Notes under the pieces: generated by a model
The model's database searches: none
Told to the model about the DNA's origin: nothing
What the model saw: only the letters and a program-made list of their open reading frames with translations
Source of the DNA: Marsupella aquatica
Taxonomy: Eukaryota; Marchantiophyta
DNA length: 64,000 nt
NCBI GenBank assembly: GCA_973895155.1
Contig: OZ316892.1
Location: 1,798,001-1,862,000, forward strand
Direction of reading: 5' to 3'
Shown here: in pieces, positions 54,021-64,000 of the stretch
Numbering within the stretch: the stretch's first letter is position 1
Layout of the letters: each line of letters starts with the position of its first letter
Program-made: the position numbers and the translations under genes

Positions 54021-55816
54021 AACTTTGGCTCATCCTTAGCCCCCAGGGAGACACCATTCCCCTCATATATGTTTCTGGAGACCTGCTACCCCGGACCAAC
54101 TTTGGTCCCCAAATTTTGCCCCCCACTTGGACCCCAACCCGCATGTCCAAGCACGCAACCAACTAGCAATGCCCATAACTCTTTAGTTAGGCGTCCGTAA
54201 GCGGAGTGCCTTATCCCGTTAGGATCAGGCCAACCCAATGCTCATGCCTAGGCCCTCAGATCCCATTATTGCCCATGACCCTCAATTGGCCAAACCCAGA
54301 TCGGGCCATAACTCGTGCCCCAAACGTCCGTTGCCCATGGAGTAAACTCCATTGGCCTTGGGCCCAAGAGGAGCTCTCACTCAAGCCCTCAGAACTCAAA
54401 GTCCATCCGGGGGGATGGACGGTCGACCTTGAGCCCGACCCTTTACCCTTGACCCGATCAACCCTCAGCTAGTCTAAGTCCTTAGTGTGTGTCACCAACT
54501 CAGCGCCTTGCCTTTGCCAGTGCCATGCCCCATTGCCCACAAGTCTCCCCATGGTAAGTTCTCCCCGGATGGCCGTTCCGGGCCTGGACCATAGGGGAGC
54601 TTGGCGTCGGAGTCAGCGACACCGGAGCTAAGTGTTAAGGTAGTCGAGTTCCGTGACTAACATGAACTCTATCATAGGTATGCACAAAAGGAAAGGACTA
54701 GCTACCAAACATGAATGGAGATAAAGCTGGTGCAATATGAATAAGTGTCTCTATAAGTGAACCTATCATCCTAGCAAACTGGGTAGGTAGCACATAGAGC
54801 GGCTCAAAATAAGCAACAGAGGTAACAATAGGAGCCATAGTCAATAGAGGTGTAGGAGTGACAAATGACACTCTGGCCCCGACCCTAGTGGTACCCATGG
54901 GAAGCAAACAGCAGCACCATCAACCAATAGCAACAAAGGTCTCCACTGCAATCACAAACGAGTCACTCTCCACCTACGGCTCCGCCACCAATTCAAGTAT
55001 GGTCTGTGGTGAATGCAGTGAACCTGAGTTTGGATGAGGTGGGACCCACTCTTCCGACAATCTGACCTTCTCCAATCTTGGGTTGTACATCTTCAGCCCC
55101 CAACCCACTCAAGCACAAACTTGGGTAGCGGTCCCCGTGGATCAAACTGTCATTGTAGCCCAGGGCCCGGTTTCCAAAGTGCCCATATCCATGGCTGTTG
55201 CACGTCCCGCTAGGCCAACATGTTCGGAGAGGGAGGATGGGGAAATCTCACCCTCAACCAACCATTTTGGAAGCCGAATTCGGAATTATAAGAAGAGTAT
55301 TAATTAAGGAGTAAGGAGTCAATGTCACCAACCCAGTTACCGATGGCTTTGGTGGCGGTCGCCCGACTGACGCTGCACCGAATGGGTGAGAACGTTCACC
55401 AAAACATACTTCACCCAACCCACACTGCATACATCCGGGCACAGGGGTTCAAGCACCTTGTGGCTCTTCCTTGGAACATGAGTCATTACTACGGTAAACA
55501 CTTGTTAGAGTTCATCGCCAACTATGATCACCAACTTGAGTGCACTAGAGAACATGGGCGTATGATGTCTTTGAAGCAGGCCCGACTTCAAATGATCTTT
55601 GGTTTACTTGTGGAATGGTTAAGGTGGAACATCCGGCACTGAGAGGAAATGGGGCAAAGTACCACTCTTCCAATTTTGCGGTTGATGGACACGTTGTCCT
55701 GATCGTTTGATAATTCATGATATAATCACTATTACTAAATAATATGGTTGAAGTAATATTTTGTTACATGCTTATTAAATCGCTATGAAATGTCAATAAT
55801 AGGTGTAAGTTTTCTG
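54021..55816. other. Intergenic, GC-richer, no firm gene
   Basis: Open frames such as 55322-55642 (+) lack recognisable motifs. A related class of non-LTR or gag-like debris is possible but not shown. Confidence 0.4.
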
Positions 55817-55840
55817 TAGAGAGTGGGCTGTAACCTCTTC

Positions 55841-57283
55841 TCAAAGGGGTAAGGGATCATAGTCTCCAGCAGAGTCTAGTTTCTCTATCTGTCTAATAGG
55901 GCCTTTGAACCACTTTCTGGCATAAAGAGTCCACGAACTTAGAGTCAGTATCAATGCTCCCCCAAGCGCCACAGGTGCGTAGTTCAGCGTTTGTGCATCG
56001 ATTGGATAAGCAACCGGTAGACAAAACACTACCGAGAGGGCGCCCACCCACAGGACAGCAACCCAGCCCACCAGGAGGCTGAGACGCTTGCCCAGATGGA
56101 AGGGCCCTGGAACAAAGGTGTTGCGTGCGAAAGTGATCCGACAGAGGACTGGCAATGCATACGAAATGAAAAATGCAAGTCCAGCAATGGACACCATCGC
56201 TTGAAACGCCACTGCACTGCCCAATGATGGGAGGGCAATCGCCAGGGCCATGAACGCAGACAGCCACACTGCGTTCAGTGGAACTTCTCTTTTATCAACC
56301 GAGTTCCATATTCTAGACAAGGGCATTGCACCATCTCTTGCGAAAGCAAAGACCATTCTTGAGTTGGCCGTGATTGCAGATATGCCAGCAAACCAGAGTC
56401 CACCTGCCACAACACCTAGGCATATAATGGCCCCCACCCCACTCCCATATCTGCCGTAGAAGGCATCATAAAACACTTGGGCTATAGCATACCCTTGTGC
56501 TTCATTCCCCGGATCCAGAACATGTTGTGGGTCTCCAGTGGCGAATAGGATGCCCAACATGAAGACAAAACCAAATACAGTTCCCGTTACCACACCACTC
56601 AAGAGGCCATAAGCTCCGTTTCTATCCGAAGCTTTCGTCTCTTCTGTCAAATGCGCTGATGTGTCATAGCCAAAAAGTGTTAACGGACATATCAATAGAC
56701 CCAATAGAAAGATGTATGGCTCGCTGTGAATTCCAACACCTGTGTCTGTGTTAAAAGATGTAAATACCCACTCCGCACTCCGTGTATGAGTTGAAACCAG
56801 GGGAATCAAGATCATCAAAACGAGTGTTCCGACAATGTTCCAAAGTGCCCCCAGGTTTCCCAGGTAGCCGAGAAGGTTAATCGGCAAGCTGCATACGAGT
56901 GCGTGCACGACTAAAAAGCCAGCGTCGATAGCAATGATATGATACTTGGATATCCGCCTCCACTTCCTCCGCCTGTCGACAGTACAATCATGGTTTGCAG
57001 GAAAATTACCAAAGATGTAACTCCAGTAGTAAAGACCACCTGTGGTGGGATAAGCAGAGCAAATCTCGGCCATAGAGGTAGCCAAACAAAGATTGAAAAA
57101 GCCACCAATCATCCACCCGTAGACCATTGATAAGGGCCCTCCATATCTCAGCGACTGAGCATAAAGAATGGAGACCGAACCCAAGACGGAAAGGAGGGTA
57201 AACGCGAAGCCAAAGTTGCCTATCACCCCTAGATCTCGACTCAACAACTGCTTGTAGCCTAGCGCTTCCAGACGCGCCTGCGC
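55841..57283 (-). pseudogene. BAT1-like amino-acid permease pseudogene
   Basis: Homologous to the intact gene at 61977-63551. A 22-bp deletion between short GACC repeats removes the ATG. A 95-bp deletion and a 7-bp deletion about 75 nt later remove 34 codons in total and put about 20 codons between them out of frame, but the frame is restored afterwards and stays open to TGA at 55841-55843. The lost part covers the LAGPTWGPFAAWMTGWFNLI region, a membrane span of the APC core. The rest, including AFARDGAMPLSRIW and FVPGPFHLGKRLS, is well kept. Confidence 0.93.
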
Positions 57284-59330
57284 TGAGTCCTTAGGCTTCT
57301 CGGTCCCACTTGCAATTTCCCTGTATCAAGCTAGTTGATCCCTCGATCTTCCTATTGGGTGGTCCAGCAGTGCTTCCTTCATTTATTTGTACAAGAAACT
57401 ACGCAGACACAAATCAACCTTTGCGTCGACGACCTTCCCTCCCTTGACTAAAAAATGGCCATCTCCAGGAGAATGTCTTCGAGTGGAAACTTAATTGAAA
57501 AATCCTCACTTCTTTGGCTGGCTATTTTTCCTAGCTACAGAAATGAGCCACACGGTCAGCCACAGAGAAATCGATAACATGTGCCCTTCTGCTCAGAAAC
57601 AGATCAATCTAATGATGTTCCTGTTGCAGTATTGCACTCTCTGTGATTTCTCCTAACCTTTGTGGCCACATGATTTTTCAGCAGTCATGGAGTGGACACC
57701 TACCTCGCCACAGATATCTGAGCGATTCAGACCTTGAACATAGAACACAATTAAGAGGATAAGTACAAGGCAGCCTACTTCCCCCGTGATAAAAGCGCTT
57801 CGCTGAGAAAATTCCCCGATTATTATGCTTCACTACAACTGGGATGCCAGCTGCGACAGAACAGCAAGAGATTCATGAATGAAACAGGACATTCCATACA
57901 GGACTTCTCTACGCCTGCTCCGTGGCAAGAGCTCAGTCTCTTCATCATTTGATCAACAAGGAAGAGTCGAGAACAGGGCTGCTTGGGTTGCAAAATGCAC
58001 AATCCTACGAATTGGGTCGGAGGCAAACAAGCCCATCGTATCAAAGTGTGTGAAGAAACCAACAAGACGCACACCAACCGTGAAAGAGACCCGTGTGAAC
58101 GAGAGATACTAAGTGAACCCCGGCATCCCTGTGGTGTGTTGACCGGTGGACTTGCATGCTAGTCCCGCCATGGAGCACCAATTCTCTCTCTTCTATCTGT
58201 TGCGCTGGCTCTCCCCTGTCGTTCAAGACCTCAAATAACTCTCTCTATCCGTCCCGCAGTGCAATTTCAGTCCGGTACCTCCACAGTCTTATCTATACAC
58301 AGCAGATTCTACCACTGGACTAGGGGGCTTTTACATCTCCAAATTATAAACCATTTGAGTGCCATATTAAACGACTAAAATCTGGAAAGCGATCAAAAAG
58401 AGGAAAACGGGAGTCATCAACCTACAACAAGACCGGCGACATATTCTTGCCACAGTTCACTGGTTTAAAAAACTTTTGGTCCAACTTTGGTTCTCTTGGG
58501 AGTTGTGCAGGACCAAGAGCACTCTGCTCTTTGTCGTGCCTTCTACGACCTTAGACTGTTGCTGTCGCGATCTAAGCTTTACGCTTCTCTATGAAAATCC
58601 CCCCAAAATTTGAGCTCGCCAACGAGTCAGACGGCAGGGAGTGCTGGATTCGATGTTCGTTCATTTACCATGTTCAAACGATGAACACCAGGATTTTCCA
58701 CATCAATTGGCTTGTCCAAGGCCCATCGATTGACTGATTCTGATCTGAATTCGACCATGATGGATGATTACTTCACATTCATTCCTGTTGGTTTGCAATC
58801 ACAAACTGCATTTGGCCTCTCCTCTCGGCGATGAATTTGGTACAAACAATCCACGGAAATCCAAGAGCAGGAAATTGAGCGTGGCTATGAAATTGAGTTT
58901 TTGTATCCAGTTCGAGAGAAACAACTCCAAACTCTGGTAACTTTGCTGGGATAAATCTTTTGCATCAGGGGCGTGTTGGATCAAGTCAACCCACGATCTT
59001 GTGGAGCTAACCAAATCGATTACCTGACACGATTCGAGCTCTCGAGATTTTGCTTCCAGACATGGACGGAGAGCGAGAAGCTTCTATTGTCAGGCGTCAT
59101 GATCCAAATGTAGGCGTCCGGTTCCTCGAAAATGAGGCGCAACAAATTCTGTGCACAAGTGAAGAGAAAAAATTCAATCTGAGCATCTGAGTAAGATAGT
59201 AGTGAGGCCTTTGTGAGTTTTTTGAACTCCAAATATGTGGGTAAGTCGTCCAGACTTAGACTTTGGACTGATCTTTCATTCTGACCAGTACTCCCTTCCC
59301 GGATTTGCCCCGCCTTCTTTTTGGTCTGTT
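57284..59330. other. 5' region of the permease pseudogene and diverged inner segment of the left arm
   Basis: 57284-58300 matches the upstream region of the intact gene (60900-61976), so promoter and leader were duplicated too. 58799-59232 has minus open frames (LLDFRGLFVPNS, YSDAQIEFFLFTCAQNLLRL) whose counterpart in the right arm is broken; an old gene fragment may lie here. Confidence 0.5.
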
Positions 59331-59984
59331 TGGAAGCTAGAGTAAATTACAGCAATCTTCCTAATAAATGGTGAACACAAGCTGCAAGGGTCTTTGCCTC
59401 ACCTCAACATTCAACATTTCTGTGCAATGCACGGGGGCATTGGGCTAGTACTTTGATAATATATTTCACAGTTGAATACAAGCCAAAATGTCATGAAAAT
59501 TGAAATGTTACTTTAGTGGTTAAAGGATTTGAGTCCAAAATAAGTTCTCATGTCCCCAGTTGGTCGCATGGGCACACTGACCCACCCTCGCGCAGCCCTA
59601 CTACTAATTTTCAACTAGCCTTGGCATCACTAGGGCGTTTCAAAGCTCCAAAGTCGCATATGATGGCTTTTGGCCATAGCTTTTCCACAGGGTTGCGTCT
59701 CAAACGTTCTAAGTTGTGTATGATGACTTTCAGGCATGGCTTTTTCACAGGGTTGTGTAAAACAAATTAAAAAATACTAGCCTCTACAGTGACTTATGGT
59801 CATGCTGTGCATGTGATCAATCATTCTGGCCAAAAGCTATGACGTTGGTAGTCATAACCTTTTCTGTCCTTAACATAGTGAGTTAAGGTGTATCAAATGG
59901 TGAGGTTTGAATCAAATTCTCCGTCCTAGGCTGCACGTGGGAGGCCAAAGGAGTGAAAATATTGCGCAGGCTCTTATGTTCTGT
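59331..59984. other. Spacer between the arms of the inverted duplication
   Basis: About 650 bp not shared by the arms. A short internal duplication (GGC(T/A)TTTTCCACAGGGTTG(C/T)GT-like) occurs near 59670 and 59735. No gene seen. Confidence 0.6.
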
Positions 59985-62900
59985 AGGTTCCCAACAGACC
60001 AAAAGAGGCCGCGCATATCATCGAAGGGAATCATGGTCAGAATGAGCGATCTGCCAAAGTCTGGAGGACTTACCCACATATTGGAGTTTAAGCAACTCAC
60101 AACAGCCTAAATACTATCTTACTCAGATGCTCACTCAGATGCTCAGATCGAATTTTTTTTCTCTTCACTTGTACAGAGTGTGTTGCGTCTCCTTTTCCAG
60201 GAACCGAACGTCTACATTCGGGTCGTGACTTCTGACAGTCGAGACTTTCACTCTCCGTCAATCTATGGGATCGGAGCAAAAAGTCGATAGCAGGTAATCG
60301 GGTCAGGTAATCGTGGGTTGCCTTGATCCAAAACGCCGCTGGATGCAAAGATTTGTTACAGCATAGTTACCAGAGTTTGAAGTCGTTTCTCTTGAACTGG
60401 ATACGAAAACTCAATTTCCCAGCCATGGTCAATTCCCTGCTCTTGGATTTCTCTGGATTATTTGTACCAAATTCACCGCCGAGAGACGAGGCCAATTGCA
60501 GTTTGTGATTGCCAACCAATTTTCAGGAATGAATGTAAAGTAATCCTCCATCATAGGAGCGAAGTTCAAATCAGAATCATTCAATCGATGAGCCTTGGAC
60601 AAGCCGATTGATGTGCAAAATGCTGGTGTTCATCTTTTGAACTTTGCAGATGGACGACCATAGAATCCAGCACACTTTCCCGTCACTCTTTGAGCATGTT
60701 TTTGGGGATTTTCGTAGAGAAACTTAAAGCTTAGATCGCGTTAGCAACAATCCCAGGTCGTCAAAGGCACGACAGAGAACAGAGCGCTCTTGGACCAGCA
60801 CAATTGACCAATGAACCAAAATTGGACCAAAAGTTATTTATACCAGTGTGCGGTTGCAGGAATTCATCGCCGGTCCCTGTTGTAGGTTGATGAGTCCTGT
60901 ATCCCTCTTTTTGATCGCTTAATATGGCACAAAGATGTCAGCTTGCTTTCTAACCTAGTGGTGGAAAGTGCTGTGTACGGATAACACTGTGGAGGTACCG
61001 TACTGAATTGACCTGTGGGACGGATAGAGAAACTCTATTTAAGGTCTTCAACGACAGGGGAGAGCTAGCGAGAGAGGTAGAAGAGAGGATTTGTGCTCCG
61101 TGGGGGGAGTAGGGTGCAAGTCCACCGGTCGACACACCAGAGGGATGCCGGGATTCATTTGGTATCTCTCGTTTACAGGTCTCTTTCACGGCTGGTGTGC
61201 GTCTTGTTGGTTTCTTCACACACTTTGATACGAGGAGCTTCTTTGCCTCGGACCCAATTCGTAGGATTGTGCATTTTGCAACGCAAGCAGCCCTGTTCTC
61301 GACTCCTCCTTTGATCAAATGAGGAAGAGACTGAGCTCTTGCCACGGAGCAGGCGTAGAGAAGTCCTGTATGGAATGTTCTGTTTCATTTATGAACCTCT
61401 ATGCTGTTCGGTCGCAGCTGGCATCCCAGTTGTAGTGAAGCATAATAATCGGGGAATTTTCTCAGTGAAGCGCTTTTATCACGGGGGAAGTAGGCTGCCT
61501 TGTACTTATCCACTGAATAGTGTTCTATGTTCAAGGTCTGAAATGTTCAGATATCTGTGGCGAGGTAGGTGTACACTCCTTGACTGCTGAAAAATCATGC
61601 GGCCACAAAGGCAGGGAGAAATCACAGAGAGTGCAATATGCAACAGGAACATCATTAGATTGATCTGTTTCTGAGCAGAAGGACTCATGTTATTCATTTC
61701 TCTGTGGCTGACCTTCTGGCTCATTTCTGTAGCTAGGAAAAACAGCCAGCCAAAGAAGTGAGGATTTTTCAGTTAAGTTTCCACTTGAAGACATTCTCCT
61801 GGAGATGGCCTTTTTTTTAGTCAAGGGAGGAAAGGTTGTCGACGCAAAGGTTGATTTGTGTCTGCGGATTTTCTTGTACAAATAAATAAAGGAAGCACTG
61901 CTGGACCACCCAATAGGAAGATTGAGGGATCAACTAGCTTGATACAGGGAAATTGCAATTGGGACCTTGGGACATCATGGCTGTGACCGAGAAGCCTAAG
62001 GACTCAGGGCAGGCGCGTCTGGAAGCGCTAGGCTACAAGCAGTTGTTGAATCGAGATCTAGGAGTGATAGGCAACTTTGGCTTCGCGTTTACCCTCCTCT
62101 CTGTCTTGGCTTCCGTCTCCATTCTTTATGGTCAGTCGCTGAGATATGGAGGGCCCTTATCAATGGTCTACGGGTGGATGATTGGTGGCTTTTTCAATCT
62201 TTGGTTGGCTACCTCTATGGCCGAGATTTGCTCTGCTTATCCCACCACAGGTGGTCTTTACTACTGGAGTTACATGCTTGCTGGGCCAACCTGGGGACCA
62301 TTCGCAGCATGGATGACTGGCTGGTTTAATTTGATCGGCCAGTGGGCATCAACAGCTACTGTGGATTACTCTTTGGCAATTTTGCTGCAAACCATGATTC
62401 TACTGTCGACAGGCGGAGGAAGTGGAGGCGGATATTCTATATCAAAGTATCTTGTCATTGCTATCGACGCTGGCTTTTTAGTCGTGCACGCACTCGTATG
62501 CAGCTTGCCGATTAAGTTTCTCGGCTACCTGGGTAACCTGGGGGCACTTTGGAACATTTGCGGAACACTCGTTTTGATGGTCTTGATCCCCCTGGTTTCA
62601 ACTCATACACGGAGTGCGGAGTGGGTATTTACATCTTTTAACACAGACACAGGTGTTGGAATTCACAGCAAGCCATACATCTTTCTATTGGGTCTATTGA
62701 TCTGTCCGTTAACACTCGTTGGGTATGACACATCAGCGCATTTGACAGAAGAGACGAAAGCTGCGGATAGAAACGGAGCTTATGGTCTCTTGAGTGGTGT
62801 GGCAATGGGAACTGTAATTGGTTTCGTCTTCATGTTGGGCATCATCTTCTCCACTGGAGACCCACAGCATGTTCTGGATCCGGGGAATGAAGCACAAGGA

Positions 62901-63580
62901 TATGCTATAGCCCAAGTGTTTTATGATGCCTTCTACGGCAGATATGGGAGTGGGGTGGGGGCCATTATATGCCTAGGTGTTGTTGCAGGTGGCCTCTGGT
63001 TCGCTGGCATGTCTGGAATCACGGCCAACTCAAGAATGGTCTTTGCTTTTGCCAGAGATGGTGCCATGCCCTTGTCTAGAGTATGGCACTCGGTTGATAA
63101 AAGAGAAGTTCCACTGAACGCAGTGTGGGTGTCTGCATTCATGGCCCTGGCGATTGCCCTCCCGTCATTGGGCAGTGCAGTGGCGTTTCAAGCGATGGTG
63201 TCCATTGCTGGACTTGCATTTTTCATTTCGTATGCATTGCCAGTCTTCTGTCGGATCACTTTCGCACGCAACACCTTCGTTCCAGGGCCCTTCCATCTGG
63301 GCAAGCGTCTCAGCTTCCTGGTGGGCTGGGTTGCTGTCCTGTGGGTGGTCGCCCTGTCGGTAGTGTTTTGTCTACCTGTTGCTTATCCAATCGATGCACA
63401 AACGCTGAACTACGCACCTGTTGCGCTTGGGGGTGCATTGATACTGACTGTAAGTTCGTGGACTCTTTATGCCAGAAAGTGGTTCAAAGGCCCTATTAGA
63501 CAGATAGAGAAACTAGACTCTGCTAGAGACTATGATCCCTTACCCCTTTGAGAAGAGGTTACAGCCCACTCTCTACCATT
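59985..63580 (+). repeat. Right arm of the inverted duplication
   Basis: Partner of 55817-59330. It holds the intact permease gene. The outer limit is at 63580, where the match ends after CCCACTCTCTA. Confidence 0.9.
61977..63551 (+). CDS. BAT1-like amino-acid permease (APC superfamily), intronless, 524 aa
   Basis: The first ATG is at 61977; the frame is open further upstream but without an ATG. The protein follows plant BAT1 (bidirectional amino-acid/GABA transporter) block by block: LGYKQLLNRDLGVIGNFGFA, LRYGGPLSMVYGWMIGG, SMAEICSAYPTTGGLYYWS, GPTWGPFAAWMTGWFNLIGQ, GYDTSAHLTEETKAADRNG, FARDGAMPLSRVW, ARNTFVPGPFHLGKR and LPVAYPIDAQTLNY. About 12 membrane spans are expected. BAT1 in Arabidopsis moves GABA, Ala, Arg, Glu and Lys and has been placed in mitochondria or plasma membrane; substrate here is inferred. 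The absence of introns is notable, and a damaged inverted copy lies at 55841-57283. Confidence 0.95.
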   Translation: MAVTEKPKDSGQARLEALGYKQLLNRDLGVIGNFGFAFTLLSVLASVSILYGQSLRYGGPLSMVYGWMIGGFFNLWLATSMAEICSAYPTTGGLYYWSYMLAGPTWGPFAAWMTGWFNLIGQWASTATVDYSLAILLQTMILLSTGGGSGGGYSISKYLVIAIDAGFLVVHALVCSLPIKFLGYLGNLGALWNICGTLVLMVLIPLVSTHTRSAEWVFTSFNTDTGVGIHSKPYIFLLGLLICPLTLVGYDTSAHLTEETKAADRNGAYGLLSGVAMGTVIGFVFMLGIIFSTGDPQHVLDPGNEAQGYAIAQVFYDAFYGRYGSGVGAIICLGVVAGGLWFAGMSGITANSRMVFAFARDGAMPLSRVWHSVDKREVPLNAVWVSAFMALAIALPSLGSAVAFQAMVSIAGLAFFISYALPVFCRITFARNTFVPGPFHLGKRLSFLVGWVAVLWVVALSVVFCLPVAYPIDAQTLNYAPVALGGALILTVSSWTLYARKWFKGPIRQIEKLDSARDYDPLPL

Positions 63581-64000
63581 GTTTCGGGTGCTCTCTGAGA
63601 ATAAACGGTTCACAGATCCGCCATGAATTCATGCATTGTCTTGGAGACAGAGAAAGCTGAATTCTACGAGTTAAATTAGGGACCGTCTGGCACAGTGAGT
63701 GCCAAGAACTGCCACGAAGAAAGTATTCGGCCATGAAGAAAGTATTCAGCTTTACTGACAAAGAGAATACAATGCAAAAGTAGCCAGCGATAATAAACAG
63801 TCACAGGAGAGCTCCCTAGGAAGGTCGGAGGAACGAAGACCCGAAATGATCTATGGATTTGAATAGATCCCCTAAATCCTACGTTAGCAGATCAGCCGCA
63901 CTAAACACTACAAAGTTTGCATGTGACCCCGCAATATCTGGGTTTCTTTAATATACATCTGATGGCTGTTGATCATCTTGATTAAGGAAACGCAACTATT
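63581..64000. other. Downstream of the permease, window end
   Basis: Presumed 3' flank; nothing recognised. A short direct repeat of GAAGAAAGTATTC(G/A)GC occurs at 63716 and 63734. Confidence 0.4.

Larger units (their letters stand above)
55817..59330 (-). repeat. Left arm of a large inverted duplication
   Basis: The reverse complement of about 59985-63580, with substitutions and small indels throughout. Homology begins sharply at 55817 (GAGAGTGGGCTGTAACCTC) and fades near 59330 (around TTTTTGGTCTGTTTGGAA). It includes the permease pseudogene, its 5' region and a further diverged segment (58560-59330). Confidence 0.9.

Noticed and set aside
61953-61976. Upstream extension of the permease frame
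   Set aside because: The codon at 61953 is TTG; the first ATG at 61977 gives the N-terminus expected for the family.

Overview
The window is nuclear DNA of a land plant, most likely a seed-free one such as a lycophyte, fern or bryophyte. It has spliceosomal introns, a plant-type PPR-DYW gene, nuclear genes for chloroplast proteins, a plant BAT1-type permease, a eukaryotic tRNA-Arg, plant Copia elements and a MULE. The lineage guess rests on the style of the PPR repeats and on a Rep-like HUH gene; it is inference only.

Gene-rich left part (1-17.6 kb). In order: a PPR-DYW gene running in from the left edge (+); an 8-exon DUF2232 chloroplast membrane protein (-); a 6-exon unknown, probably organelle-targeted small protein (-) whose stop lies only 123 nt before the DUF2232 start; a 4-exon chloroplast HPP/NITR2-like gene (+), divergent from the small gene; tRNA-Arg(ACG) (-); a decayed coding relic (+); and a 5-exon NOP16-like ribosome-biogenesis gene (-). 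The exon models of the multi-exon genes were built by hand; every junction has GT/AG ends and the reading phases chain.

Transposon-rich middle (17.6-54 kb). AT-rich repetitive DNA surrounds a 9.7-kb MULE (20147-29870). It has terminal inverted repeats of about 0.9 kb and two convergent genes, a SWIM-type transposase (-) and an unknown zinc-finger-like accessory protein (+), separated by a 54-bp minisatellite. A 328-bp MITE with a perfect 8-bp target duplication sits inside the transposase coding sequence. To the right lies a 392-aa HUH-endonuclease Rep gene (31990-33168, -) resembling Replitron-type transposases, with a small overlapping upstream ORF and about 3.8 kb of mutually unrelated minisatellites. 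Two young, closely related Copia elements follow (37662-44136 and 47287-53762), each with a perfect 5-bp target duplication and each inactivated at different places.

Right part (54-64 kb). A large inverted duplication has arms of about 3.5 kb. The right arm carries an intact BAT1-like amino-acid permease (+). The left arm carries a pseudogene copy (-) that has lost its start codon and part of its membrane region.

The candidates most worth following are the HUH Rep gene with its minisatellite neighbourhood, and the two-gene MULE with its recurring TGTTCTGG motif in introns and spacers.
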